Counted from the stretch's first letter, positions 49,601-63,242 are shown. The stretch is DNA of 64,000 nucleotides from Metopolophium dirhodum (GCF_019925205.1 NC_083562.1:40495142-40559141), one strand, 5' to 3'. The notes: generated from the sequence alone by a model not told the origin. Translations and numbers: made by a program.

Positions 49601-52600
49601 TAATAATTTAAGAAAATAAAATACAGAGAATTATAATTATTTATTATGAGCATTAAATTAAACTATGATATAAAAACATAAAGTGTAAAATATTGAAGTA
49701 TAAAACATTAAATAATTACATGTATATGAAAAGTAAGTACTAAGTAATAATACCTCTTATTTTAAGATAATATATGTATATTTAAAAAAAAAATAATAAA
49801 AATGGTAATTATATAATTTAGGGCATTGAGGTTTCATTTGCATGTTTTTTTTTTTTGTAATTTAGTCCGTGTTTTTGGGTATTTAACTATTATTAATGTA
49901 TTTTAAACAAATTGAAATAATAATTAATTCGTGAATTTTTTTTTTAATGCAATTTTAGGCTTTTTGAATTTTGTTTATTTTTATATTTTGTATTTCATAA
50001 ATTTGTAGAGCAATTTAAATAAGAATTATGAAATAATTACAATAAAGAAAACCCAATTATATAACTTTTATAAGTCCATATAATATGTAATTTTAGCATA
50101 ATAAGTATTTGAAAACTAAATTGTCTGTGTGCTAAAAATATAGTGTAATATAATAGTATAATACAGTATAGTACCGGCCAAAAATAAACTCAGATGATAG
50201 AAAATACAAATTACAATGTTCATCATAATTTTTAATTTAAATTTAAATGTGATATTAACATGATATTTGTTATTAAAAATATCAAATTATTTCTAGTTTG
50301 AGAAATTTTTATTTTATTTAAGTTCTACATGTTTAATTAAATATAATTAGCAACTAAACATATAAACGCATGAACTACAATAATAAAATATTTTATTTTT
50401 ATTTTGTGTGTTGTGCACGGTAAAAACATTTTTTAATGTAATTCAAAATTTTAGAATAATAACTTTCAAGTCTTCATTGAACCAATAACATATTTAACTT
50501 AACTTAAAAATCCATATATTCTAATATATTGTATATACTAATACCTAGTATTATAAATATTCTAATTATTGATCTATCTATGTTCTATAGACAGTAATTA
50601 CTTTCATAGTCACAGAAAACTTACATATTTAGGCAACAATTTGGTATTATACTAGATGCAAAAGGTTATTATTGTGTAACAAAATAACTAATTCTGTTCT
50701 TATTTGTTCACACCTACAAAATGACAACTCAATTATGTTTAAAAATAACTAAATAAGACAATTTTAAAATATAAAATCATTCAATATTCATAAAATTACG
50801 AATAAGTAATAATACCACCCAATAACTATAATATCCAACTGAAAATTAATAATTGTACCATAATTTTGATTATTCATTATAAACCATATTTTAACTTAAT
50901 CTTTTGAGATTTATAAACGATGGGAATTAACAAAAAGATTAAACAAATATATTTTAGGGTCCCAGTGCTAGTTTTTCAATTTTCTACAATTCTATAAAAT
51001 TTGAGAATTAAATTTTATATTTTAGGTGTCACCTCAATTATAAGACTTCTCCACTAATCTACTACCCGATACCTATTTAGAAGAGTTGAAAGGGTGTATT
51101 ATATCGAAAAAAAATTACATTCCAGGAATAACTCTAAAGCTTTGTAGAATTGTCGGACTGTTTTTTTTGTCTGAAAGAAGAAGACTTCCTACAGCCCACA
51201 TCGATCTCTGATTTTGTATTTTATTAAGTTAAAATATTGAAAAACAGAGATCGATGCAGGCTGTAGAATATTTCCCTCTAGCAATTAAAAAAAATGTTTG
51301 AAATTTAGTTGATTTTACAAGGCGGTATCGTTATTCCCGCAGAGTGTATTTTTGAGGACAAAATGGCATCGGCACCGGGCGCCTTAATATAAAAATTCAA
51401 AAACTTATTTATTTATTAAATAAAAATGTATGTCTGTCCAAAATGAATACAATATGGAATAGCATTATAAAATAATCATGAACCTCTAAATATAGTCAAT
51501 CAAAAATCTGAGTGAATACTAAATAACAAATATATATCAACATAAATAAGTAAGGATCTCTAATAGATACTAAAATAAACATTGAAACTGCTAACCACAT
51601 TCACTTAAAAATTATTTTGATGAAATAAAAGACCAACTACTGTAATAACCTAAACCAGAGATAACCAAATGCTGTGTGACACAAAATTCTGCATATGTGT
51701 ACTTATTATCTTTTTATGCGTGTTAAGAGGGTGCCATACCTACATGTGTCGTCCTCCCTCTTACGAGTGTGTAGCATAGCAAATTTACGCTCAGAATATC
51801 ACGTTTAGTTCCATTAGTTTAAAAATTAGATTGAATTGAAATATTATGAAACTTGATAGTACGTTCGTTTTTTACGATGTTCAATTTTTTTAACAAGATA
51901 TGCATATATAATATAGTGTAATGTAAAAATGGTAATAACTCAATTATAAACTGAATAATCATAAAAAAACCTAACTGAGCTTAGCATGATCTGCTGAGAT
52001 TACATCTGATATGTTACACACTTGAGACAACACATGCGGGCGTCAATATAATTTTTCATGATATAATTTTACATTAATTTGGAGATATTGGTTATTAGTT
52101 ACAAGTTAATGTTACCTTTAGATAAATTGTTATACATAATTAGAGTACAGATTTTGAAGGTATTTGCCTTTTTTTTTTTCTATTACTCTAAAACGAAGCT
52201 ATGTCAGCTACAAATTCGATTTATACTACTTAGAAAAAAATGCAAGACATTTTATTTTGCTATTTTTTTTTTTTGCGTTTTTGGGCATTTTTAAAAAATG
52301 TGTTTTAAATATATTTGAAATGTTACATTTTTATTTGAAAACTTGAAAAAAGTTTCAACTGTCCAATGCAACTCCGATGATATAGGTAAAAAAATCATTT
52401 TATAACTATTATTTAATTTATTTTTTATAAATTATCTTAAATAGAATAAATTTAATTTACAGATTAATAATTGTGGAAGGAAAACTTGAAAAAGCAGACT
52501 TGTAAATAAATTTATTATACATTTTTTTAAAAAAAAATAATTTAATTAACTAATGAATAATTTTAATACTTTTTTTATTGTAAAAACCCCATTTTTAATG

Positions 52601-55600
52601 CCTTTTATGGAAAATTTAAAAAGCTTAATTGCTTTTTTTTAGTGCTTTTCTTAAGTTTTTTATTGCTTTAAAATCCGTACCCTATACATAACATATTAAA
52701 ATTAAAAATTGTAATAAAATAAATAAACTAATACATTAAATGTGGTCTTAAAATTAAAATTGTTAAAATATAGGTACATTCCTTGTTATTTTCATTTGTT
52801 GACATTTTTCAAATAAACGTTTCCTTATAATTAATCATGATTAAAAAAGAATACAAATATATATATGTATATATATATTATGTCTACGCATGTGCCTTAA
52901 AATTCTATAACACCAAATGTTGTTAAGTAAAAGAGGTTGGGAATACTTGTCGTAAACCATAACTAAATAATATAATAATATGATATAATTTAGTGTTTGT
53001 TTATTCATGCAGTGAAACTTGGATATAATTTTCTATTAAGCAAAATGTTATTTAGAAATTATGACCTCACATTTGTATTATACAAATTTCTTAAGGTATA
53101 TTACAAAATACGTTTTCTCTTCACCACTTTGTTATCTGAGAGGTTACTTTGAATAACAAATTACTATATTTAATAATATATGCATTTATTCTATTTCTTT
53201 ACTAGAGTAAACCAAACCCAATTTACTTATACTTAACAAATTCAAATTAAGTCTTAAATATGTACTTTATTTAGATGTTATAGTGCTGTAATAGCTAGTA
53301 CTACCAAAGTTTTAAACATGGCAATAAAAAGGTATTACATTACTATAAGAGGAGATAAGGTAACCTATATGTAAAAATTTTAGCAGATATAAATAGAACC
53401 AATACACATAGATATTATAATGATGAATATAATATCGTCAAATATATAACACATACAGTAGTAGCATAAATGCATATTACAACAAACTCTAAAATCAAAG
53501 ATAAATTGAACATAACATAAAAATTATCACATGAGTCCTAAATAATATATTTATGAGACTATACTCTGTCCCATATAAGAATAACCTCGGATTTCTGCGC
53601 ACAGAGGCAGCAGTGGGTATGGTGCTGAGCTCTGAATAGCGTCATTTTATTATTTTATACCTAACTTGCATTTTATTAAGACTAACAAGGTAAAGCAATT
53701 TTTTGGCCATGACTGATCATTGGAAACGAAAATTGATAAAAACCAATTTAATTGATTGGTATTGTCAGACAGAACCAGACTAAAATTGGTTGCCACCTGA
53801 GGTTACTCTTAATTAAAGAATAATATACATGTAATGAATATTAAGTTTTCAAGTATTTATAAGTATCAAATTGTGGCCTACTTATGAACTAACTAAAATT
53901 GGTTTAAAATATTAATATTCTGTAAAGGTTATTCAATACATAATACATATTATATCAATAAAAAAAACTAAAAATAACACTATATCATATGTTGTCCTAA
54001 ATACACCATTCAACAGATGGAATTCTACATTTTACTATCTACTATTTTTTCAACGTTTGAGACATTTTAGACTTCACACATAAAAATATTAATCATATTT
54101 TTTTATATAAAACCTAAAAAAAACTACAGACGCATACACAATCATATTGTACAATTTATTGAGATTAATAATTAATTTTTTAAAATAGAAGAACTGCCCG
54201 TGTTGTTAATATAAATAAATATTGTATAAAACTATAAACACAATTAGGAATTTGATTACCTACATCTACAAGAGTAGTAACTATTATTAGTTTGTTATTT
54301 ATATTATTTACTAAATTGAAATAAAATAAACTTAACACCATTTAAGTTTTTTAATATTCTCAAAATACATAACAGCCTACAAATGGTTAAAATAAATTGA
54401 TAGGAAGTATTATTTTAGGAAACCATTAGAAAATTTTATAGGAACCAAACAATAAAATTAATAACCAGTACCTAAAATTTAGACCAAAAACATAATATAA
54501 TACATTTTATTATTGTAATTAAATATATTGTAGAGGCGGCCAACTCTCAAAGAGTAGTTATTAGTTACACCAAGAGAAGAATACCATATTTTAGTGCTAA
54601 TATTTATTTTTATAAAAAATATATGATGGGATAAATATTTTATTGTAGGGTTGAATAAAACTTTAAAAGGACGTCACACCTACATGTGTTGTTTCAGTCG
54701 TACACACATACGATATAGACAAAACGTGTTTACGGAGTCTGAGTATAAATAAATCATTTTAGGTCCTAGAGTAAAAATACCTATTATAAAATTGAATTGT
54801 GACTGAGGGCAAGTTGTTGCGTTTTGTCCATTGCTAACTTTCATTATATAGTTTAGAAATTTCACCATTTTTAAAATACCAAACTTCTCAAAATTTAAAT
54901 TTTTTAAAAAAAAACTCAACATTTTGCCATTTTTAATTTTTATAATAGGTGTTTATTCACACCTATTATAAAACACCAAAATTGAGCGAGTTCTACTCAG
55001 ACTGCGTGAACGAGTTTTGTCTATGTCAAGACGGAGACAACACATGACGTGGCATACTCTTAATCGACTTAAATAAACTATTTGAAAGTTTAAATTCAAT
55101 TTCAAATCAACAAAAATGAAAACTGCAATTACCCAAGAGCATAATATTCAAGTTTAAGCTTTGGATATCAGACATTTTTTTTGAACATAATTATATTATA
55201 ACCCATTAATAGTCTTTTAAGTTTATTAACTTAACTAATAACTAATTAGTATTTACTCTAAATAAAAATAATTTATTATAAGTGGGTCACCTTATTATCC
55301 AACAGAGCATAGTGTCCACAATTTGGATTAAATAATATCATGATTTGATTACAAATAAGACAAAACCAACCATGTATATTGAATATACACCACAATAAAC
55401 TAATATAATTATCTGAATGAACGAACCTAGTCTAAGGTTTTTAAATATAAATTTAGAACACCTTATAGCTACGTTGTGTCCATCCATTAGTTACCAGTAT
55501 ATAACTGTACGATTGTTGATATTAAAATATTTATTTATTGTCCATAGCTAATGTACATAAATTATAGTTTATTGCGTTTAATTAAAATATGTTTAGAAAC

Positions 55601-58600
55601 CGGGACTTTAGTAGACTCACAAAATGAGCTTCCCTAATTTGTTATTTTAATTTTAAAAATGTATGTTTAAAAAATGCATAAGTGAAACAATAGTTAAAAA
55701 TATATTATTATTATTATTATTAAACAACAGCAATACATTTTAAGAGCTTATATAGCTTTACTAAGATACTTAAATATATTTTTTTTATACATAATACATT
55801 TATTGTTTAAGCGGACACTACACCTGCATGTGTTGTCTGTATTATACAAATGCACATACCGGATTATTCTAGGTTATTTATAGTTAATATTAGAACTTCG
55901 CAGATTTGTAGAGGAGAATAATAACTGAGCCCAAGCGTAGTTTTTTTTATACTTTCATTTTAAAACAAGTAATATGAATTTGGAAAAATTAAATACTTCA
56001 ATTAAGTCATCCCATTTTTAAATTATACCATGAAAAAATAATTCCACACTCAGGCTGTTAATAATATCATCTAAAAATACAATGAAATGTAAATTTGGGC
56101 AAATATTAACTATAAATAAACTATATTGAGAATTTTGGACATAATATATTATTATTTACTGTAAATGTGTGTAAAGAGATAATTCACGAGGGTCTAGTGT
56201 CCTCTTAAGCCATTATTATTAAAGCGCAGATTTTTATGCACCAAAATGTATTAAAATCGTAAATATATGCAAAGCAAAAAATTTTAAATTGTGTAATATG
56301 GTGACAAAATGCACATTTTTTTTTTGATAATTATTATTAGTTTATAAATTGATGAGGTATTAAATTAATACTTCATTTATTTATCTTAATTTAGATTACT
56401 ATTTATTGCTTAAAACACTTTATTTTTGAATTTAATACTTGCTGAAATATAATTTTATACATTTTTTGAAAAAAAACTTTAGCCTCAATATAAAAAAAAA
56501 AATTATCATACACTTTAAACTATTATGGTTTGTAAAGATTACTGACGAAAATCCAAAAATGAAAATAATATACAATTGCATAAAAATCTGCACTCTAGTT
56601 ATTATTATATCCTATTCAATATTGGCAATATTAACTTACGAAACAGTATTAGAAAAATCAAAATATTTTATTATATTTTTGTAAATATTAAATTATACAT
56701 ATATTTGCCCATCACTAGTTGATATTTTTATAACAGTTAATAAAATATTCAACACCATTTTATAAAATAATTTTAAGTTAGAATTTTAAACCTAACTCCA
56801 GAAGATTAACATTGTAACAAAATAAACCCTAAATATAATTCATTAAGCACTGCAGGCATTGTATATTTTTATTTAATAAATGCTCAAAACAAGTTCAATA
56901 ATACCTCAGATATTTTACCACAACTATTCAGTTATTAATGTATTCAATAAACTACTATGATAAAATAAAAAAAAAAGTTTCTAATACTTTTTAAAAGAAA
57001 CTTGAGTATTATGTTAACTTTTATTATCCAACGGTATAAAAATGCCATATAACAATATAAATATGGTAAATATTAATTTAACAAAGCATAAATATGTAAT
57101 GTACAATTACATAATTTGCTTTTCTAGAGTTTGTAGCTTCGTATATTATCATATTCCTATAACATACTCAATGCATATGACAATCTTATTGAATACATGC
57201 CTAATATTATATTTGTGATAAAACAACTGTACTCTATCTTATCTTAATAACTGTTTTTGTGGCATTCAAACACATCATTTTGACTTATAATTTACAAATG
57301 TACTTACTCGTATCCTCCACTGCTGCTGCTACGTTCTTGTCTACCACCTTAAAAAAATTAAAATATCTACATTAATAACTATAAAGAAGTGCTGATTGAA
57401 TAAAATTAAAACAAGTGCTAAAAATGAATAACCAATACTTGTTTGAAATCAAACAATTACCTCCAAAACTGCTAGGTCCGCCATATCCACCACTTGATGG
57501 TGGACCACCATAACCATTCCCACCGCTTGATCCATTAAATGAACCTTGTTGACTTCCTTGCTGTCTAAAACTGGGTGGAGGTTGTTCATAAGCAGGGTAT
57601 CCGCCTCCTATTTTGTCAAAAGTTAGGAAAAATTAATAGAATTAGTTAACTAAGTTTGAAAAATAATTGATAATGGTTATGTAAAACTGATGATAGTTTA
57701 AAACAAATTAGTTATATTCTCAAAATGATTGAAATACACAAAGTTATAACAATATATTTAGTTTTAAAAATCACTGAACATGTATTCTAATCTATTTACA
57801 CAACTACATACATATGATTTAAAATTTAAAGGGTTATGGCGATTATAAAACACTACAACATATTTATTAAATAAGTAATGGACATTTGATTGTAAGTGTT
57901 ATGTGGATTATTAATACTAGTTAATCACCTTGGCTTGCCGCTGTTGGCGGTGGTGGAGGTTGGTTCCATCCACCGCTACCTGGGTATCCACTTTGTGGTT
58001 GTTGAGTTTGTTGTGGCTGCGGTGCCCCAGGTTGTTGATAACCTGGTGGTCCCGGGGGAGGAACACCATATGCTGGATATCCACCGTATCCGCCAGCTAC
58101 ACCGCCACCACCTCCGCCACCTCCATACTGACCAGTTGAGTATTCTAAAATAAAAATAAAATGAGTTATTTTGTTAGCTCAAACACTGACTAGCATAAAT
58201 TGTGAATCAAAGTTAAGTTGCACTTGGCCAGATTCATAATTGTATCAAATGCGCCATAAATTTGAATTGAATACACAGTCGCAACCTAAGAACGGTAACA
58301 ATAATATGAGAATAGACAGCGCGTTTCTAGCGCGCGTACACATGAAAGCGACCAAACAATAAAAATCTCTAATGACCAACTATAATATTACGTTCTGTCG
58401 AATACATTTGCCCTACCGGATACCCATCAACCCAAGTCAAAGTTCTCCAGAGGCAAATCGCCTCCCCTTAAACTCTATGATCAACCTTTACACATTACAT
58501 TTCGCATGTTGTAACGATAGTGGCGAGTCGCCGAGTCGCAATATCAAGGCGTTCTGTCGACATTTTGAACGCGGTGCGCGACATCCGCCATAGACACGCG

Positions 58601-58782
58601 GTGGCGCGAGCGCGGGCTCGGTGGACGGGACGCGGTCGTCCTCGTGTGCCGTGCGCGATTGCCAGAACAAGCCGGCCGGCCGGCCTGCCAGCGTTCGAAC
58701 CGCGGAAGACGAACGACCGGCCGAAAAAACGGGTGACGGGCGCTATGGGCTACGCGCGGCCATACTTACGTGGATTTGCCAT
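46622..58782 (-). CDS. caz: FET-family RNA-binding protein (cabeza / FUS / TAF15)
   Basis: Ten exons on the minus strand: 58770-58782, 57929-58144, 57461-57607, 57308-57347, 49517-49545, 47789-47922, 47584-47713, 47294-47512, 46722-47208, 46622-46655. They total 1449 nt, 482 aa, with frame kept. Order: an N-terminal Gly/Tyr/Gln/Pro-rich prion-like region (STGQYGGGGG, GYQQPGAPQPQQTQQP), an RRM (DTIFVSGMSTTTSEADIEQH, KPKIWMYNDKASGRPKGEAT, SFNGSTINVQLA), RGG repeats, a RanBP2-type zinc finger (WKCSNPTCANTNFSWRQNCNRC), more RGG, and the end DDRRGDRNRPY. That end is the PY nuclear-import signal shared with FUS and bound by transportin. The family works in transcription and splicing in the nucleus and can phase-separate. 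Intron 4, 7.8 kb, makes up most of the gene and is full of foldback elements. Exons 1, 4 and 5 are very small (13, 40 and 29 nt). Confidence 0.93.
51189..51268. repeat. Intronic hairpin, ~32-bp arms
   Basis: CCTACAGCCCACATCGATCT on the left pairs with AGATCGATGCAGGCTGTAG on the right, and the match runs on through CTCTGATTTT/AAAAACAGAG, around a short AT loop. Confidence 0.75.
51723..52052. mobile_element. TTAA-flanked foldback element, copy 4 (decayed right end)
   Basis: The left end is TTAAGAGGGTGCCATACCTA then CATGTGTCGTCC. The right end CACTTGAGACAACACATGCG then GGCGTCA inverts to the same pattern but lacks the final TTAA. Internal words such as GAAACTTGATAGTA match the copy at 10327. 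Confidence 0.65.
54663..55063. mobile_element. TTAA-flanked foldback element, copy 5
   Basis: The left end is TTAAAAGGACGTCACACCTA then CATGTGTTG; the right end is CAACACATGACGTGGCATAC then TCTTAA. Inner arms CGATATAGACAAAACG and CGAGTTTTGTCTATGTC also pair. A minus-strand 80-codon open frame at the left end is not thought to be a gene. Confidence 0.75.
55807..56208. mobile_element. TTAA-flanked foldback element, copy 6
   Basis: The left end TTAAGCGGACACTACACC and the inverted right end TTAAGAGGACACTAGACC match at 16 of 18. Next to the left end stands the shared family word TGCATGTGTTGTC. Confidence 0.75.
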
Positions 58783-59225
58783 GTCTTCGTTGCCGATGCG
58801 CGAGATTTGTTTTTTTCGGACACTACAACAACTGTCTTCAATCACCCGTCGGGTGATCTATACGCGATCGAATGTGCAAGCAACACTGCACGCTGTCTTA
58901 ATGGCAGACGTCAATGAGTCTCGAATAGTTAGGCAGTCCGCTTGGCCCACAAGTCACGACACAAAGCGACGGCGATAGAAGTAAATAATAATTTAGGCAC
59001 TACGTTTCCCTCGCCGGCGGTCAGTATTCAGTAGTGTACATACTACGAAGAGATGAAGTATGAATTTAGAGTTGGTGTGGCGGGGAGTGGATAGGCACCG
59101 GACTCAAACATCATAGCACAAAATGGCGTTTGTTTATAGCGTCGTCGGCGCGGACTCGTGAGACGTCTCGCCCAGGCTGTGCGGGATTTTTCGCGTTACG
59201 CACCGCGGTCACACTGCGACAGATA
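58500..59225. promoter_or_regulatory. CpG-rich promoter region of the FET gene
   Basis: GC- and CpG-rich sequence in sharp contrast to its surroundings (GCGGTGGCGCGAGCGCGGGC near 58600, GCCGGCCGGCCGGCC near 58670, GCGTCGTCGGCGCGGACTCG near 59138) covers the first exon (start codon at 58782) and extends on both sides. Long open frames on the plus strand here come from the lack of AT-rich stops and are not taken as genes. Confidence 0.6.
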
Positions 59226-60412
59226 AACGATTTTTTTTATATTAATTTGTATTTCTGTTACGGTCACGATTAACGATATAATTTGAAGTTTGAACTTTAA
59301 ATACTTATAAAAAAAAAATCGTGTGTAATGTATATGGATCTTTAATGTTTATCAACTGTTATTATAAACACTTATAAGGAACCTAATGCATTAAATTTTC
59401 AAGCTTTTTGACCGGAACGGTTGCAATTTAGAAGCAAAAAAAAAACCTAATGTTAACTATACCTCTATAAACAATATAATATTATTTATATTTAATAGTT
59501 CAATACTAGATAAGAATTTATGTTTACGATAAACATTATATCGATTTTAATAATTTTATAAATATAATAAAATAAAATACAGAAAAATCTTAACATTTTA
59601 TATTTTTATAAACTAAATTCAAATGTACCACGGGCCAGTGAAAAATGTTACCATGTACCTAAATAAAACGATAAAATAAACATTTGATGAAAATTTAAAG
59701 TACCTACGTTTAATAGTTTTTGAATAACAACAAAATAAGAAAAATCGTTGAAATGAGAATTTGTGTTTACCGGCCAATGTTTAACACTTGTAAAAATATT
59801 AATTTCCCTTTCGGGTAAACTTTATTGTTTGTTAAACGTAGGAAAACCTAAGGGGAATCTTGTATAAGAGTTTCAAATCTTAGACGTATAAGAAAATCGT
59901 TCAATGACCAATGAGAAATCGAGAGTATGTCCAATTTCGTAAAAATCTGAACTTCATATACGTTCATGAAAAATTAATTTTCAAAATCTGAAATTTTCCA
60001 CCAGAAAAGTAACTATATAAAGATGAGGTACTCGTCCAATATGCTATCTACCATAAATATTTTACCTGCCATAATTTTATGATAGTTTTGTATGATATCT
60101 ACAGTACATTTTGTATCATAATATATTAATCATTTTGTAATTAAGATAAAGCATTTATCGAAATCCAAAATTGTATTATATTTATATCTCTTTATAATTT
60201 ATCACAGGCTTCTAACTAACAAAAAATTGATTGTGTGTTTGTGAGTCGTGTCGATTATAATATGTGGTTTTACTAAATCTATTTTACCATCTAAACTACC
60301 GTGTAGTTTTTTTGTTTCGTCATCTCAACCTTTAATTTTCTCTTCGTTGAATCACTTAGGTATTTTTTTGACATTAAAATATCTTAAATCGTGGTTTCAA
60401 TAGGGTGCCCGC

Positions 60413-60600
60413 CATTGGCGCAACTAGGGGGGGGGGGGGGGGCTAGGAAGGCTCAGCCCCCCTGACTAAGATTTAGCCCTCCCCCCCAAAAAAAAATATC
60501 CCTTATTGATTTAGATATAAGCCTCCTAAAAGTTATTTTAAATAAATAGTTTTGTTAGCCCCCCCCCCCCCAGAATTTTAACCCTAGTATTGCGCCTATG
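60413..60600. mobile_element. hAT-type MITE, 188 bp
   Basis: A perfect 8-bp duplication, GTGCCCGC, at 60405-60412 and 60601-60608 flanks it. The ends are CATTGGCGCAACTAG and, inverted, CATAGGCGCAATACTAG. Long G- and C-runs inside can pair with each other. Confidence 0.85.
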
Positions 60601-60825
60601 GTGCCCGCGGTTTTTATATTAGAGTGAATTTGTTGCCCTATTTTCAAATTTTTAAGTAACAACATTATCTATGTTCTCTCGTTGGTTTTTACGATATTTT
60701 AATTTGTAAGTGAGTTATGAGTATGTAAAACATTAATATTTAAAAATGCTCAGAATTCATTTAAAAATTAAAATATTGTAAAAAACAAATGAGAGAATAC
60801 AGCTGATAATGTTGTTACTTAATAT

Positions 60826-60859
60826 CACGAACTAAGATACAGCTATATCTTAGTTCGTG
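60826..60859. repeat. 13-bp-stem hairpin
   Basis: CACGAACTAAGAT, an 8-nt loop, then ATCTTAGTTCGTG. A perfect stem next to a decayed foldback element. Confidence 0.75.
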
Positions 60860-63242
60860 CTTATTATTATAATTTATTCGTAATAATCACTATGGGTAGT
60901 TAGTATAATATTATTACACAATAATATGATCGTCAGTTGACTAATTATTATCAGAGCTCACCGCCACTCGGATAGTTTTTATATTATTTAAATCGGTAGT
61001 TTGTTGTCGTCTCAATTCTCAAGATCTATGCATTTAAATAGTGTGATTTGGCTTAAGTTTTTCCTAGATTAAAACAAAGTTTTTCAACTGATCTTATATA
61101 ATATAATATAGACACATATTTATAAGGAACCTAATATAAAGTATAAACTAATAATAATCAAAATACTTATAATAATTTGTTAAAATAAATATACATTTTT
61201 CACGTTTAATTATAAATATTACGTGTCAAATATATTACATTATAAGACATAAGTAGTATTGAAATTTTCGCCCCTGTCCTATGCTCTCTTGTCCTGCCCT
61301 GAATACGGCCTTGATATTGTCCAATGATGAGGTACACTTTAATCTTACTGTACAGCCAGCGTTCTATAAAAACTTATTTTAACTTATTTTTTATAGCCAC
61401 CCCGGCGCTTTTTGGAAGAAATTGGCCTTAGCTCTGCCCGGTGGACAGTTAAGTAACTAATTTACCGCCGAATTTACCATTTTACCGATCGACGGGCCCT
61501 AAAGCCGTGGTACTTATTTATTTCTCATGTGTAACATGAATTAAAGTATGTTTTAATTCGTGATGTGTTATGTGTACAATAATAATGGATTATGCAAGGC
61601 CACAATTAATATTTATTAAATTAATTAGTATCTATATCTGTGTGCAAGGTTTCGGCAATTTAGAATATTATCTTATCTATCTACCACGGAATAAGACAAT
61701 TTAGACAATGTATCTACTATCAATATTCAACTCATTCCGGCATTTCGCCATTATTATTTGTTCTTGTTACTCAAAAAGTCAAAACTCATTATTCAATATT
61801 CATTAATAATATTTTGATTTAAATATTTCATATTTATTAGTATTTAGTTAATACTTACCTACTACCACAGAGTACAGACTACAGAGACGGAATATAAACT
61901 GAAATTCTTATTTCTTATTTACAATCGAATTATAATTTTTCATATCCATAATCCTTTTCCGATTCTCCCGAACTATTGAACAACGACTTACGGTCAATGA
62001 GTGTGCATTTCAAAATGAAACACAAAATTTGGTATGTAACCGAGTTCGAAATCATGATGCACTATTTATTTTTCACAGTGTTTTTTCACAACACAAATGA
62101 AATTATAAAATATACACTGTAATTAAAATGCAAGCGGTTATGACTTACTGACTAATTCTATACCAACCGATAGTATTGTATGAAAACATACCGAGCCTAG
62201 CACACCCATTGTACAGTTAGTCAATGAAATAACATTCATCCCCATAAGCGTGTTCACGGGGTAGTCATGGTAGGCACTTGACTACTCTGCAAACTTTCCC
62301 CCATCAATATTCAATATTATTACAACAATAATAATTGATAGTCAATCATAAAATACTTTTTATTATGGTGAATGTAGTTCAATGAGGTTACCCCATCCAA
62401 ATTAGTTATTATAACTTGGGTGTGAATATGAATATATATATATATATGTAATCTGTGTGTGTAATGTGTTACGTGCATATGTATGACTACCCTGCCAGAA
62501 ATTCTGCGCTCGCTTATGTTCATCACATCCCACACTGTATGGTAATAATCCATTCCATACACATAATGCTTCCCCAGTATAATAAATTATTTAAGTTCTT
62601 TAGCTACTTTATTGTAATATTGCATTATTATTCAATGTATCCCACTTATGTAATTGTGTAAATAAACTTTTAAGTACTCCATTTTATACACTTTTTTACT
62701 AGTTATACTAGGTATATAACTTTTATAAATTGTACATCTAACATTGCGTCAAAATAAACAAATAAAATCACTGTAGCTCACTCCAATTCATTCCATATGG
62801 CTATTTTACTGTTTGACTAAACAGCTAGTCTGAGTAATGGCCAGTGACGGGTTGGTTATGAACTATCTGTTGTTCAGAGGAGTGACATATGTGTTTGGAA
62901 TGGTTGACATGAATACAATTTTTTATCTATGACTTAAAAAGCTAATAAATACTGGGTGAAAATGTTTAGATAATAAATCAAAATGTAATATCACAATTTA
63001 CACCTATATATCTAATATCAGTATCAGTAATTTTCCTGTTCCTAAAAAGATAATTCATATACATTTTGAAAATCACTTAAAAATTAATATGTATCTACTA
63101 AAAGTTTTATAGCTACATTTTAAATCATTAGAAATGCTTATGGTTAATAGGTCTGGACTTAGTGTTAAACACAAAATAATAATTTTATGAACAATAGCTA
63201 TTAAAGTTGTTCAATATTAATGTCTAAAAATGTAATTTTAGT

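Larger units (their letters stand above)
49546..57307. other. 7.8-kb intron of the FET gene
   Basis: It holds three TTAA-flanked foldback elements (51723, 54663, 55807), a hairpin at 51189-51268, and a possible TIR element at about 53577-53815 (TAAGAATAACCTC against the inverse TAAGAGTAACCTC). No nested gene was found; open frames at 52079-52346 and 56439-56684 are low-complexity and not convincing. Confidence 0.55.
59226..63242. other. Divergent intergenic region, FET gene / PIGA
   Basis: About 59270-60010 resembles the tail of repeat A in the plus sense (TTTGAACTTTAAATACTTAT; ATGAGAAATCGAGAGTATG). A hAT MITE lies at 60413-60600, a decayed foldback at about 60620-60825 and a hairpin at 60826-60859. 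From about 61000 to 63200 only AT-rich sequence is seen. A 5' non-coding or short coding exon of PIGA may lie here but could not be placed. Confidence 0.45.

Noticed and set aside
57896..58153. Plus-strand ORFs opposite FET exon 2
   Set aside because: Antisense shadows of the repetitive prion-like coding sequence.
58520..58978. 152-codon plus-strand ORF, Arg-rich
   Set aside because: It arises from CpG-rich promoter DNA with few stop codons and has no recognisable motif or splice context.
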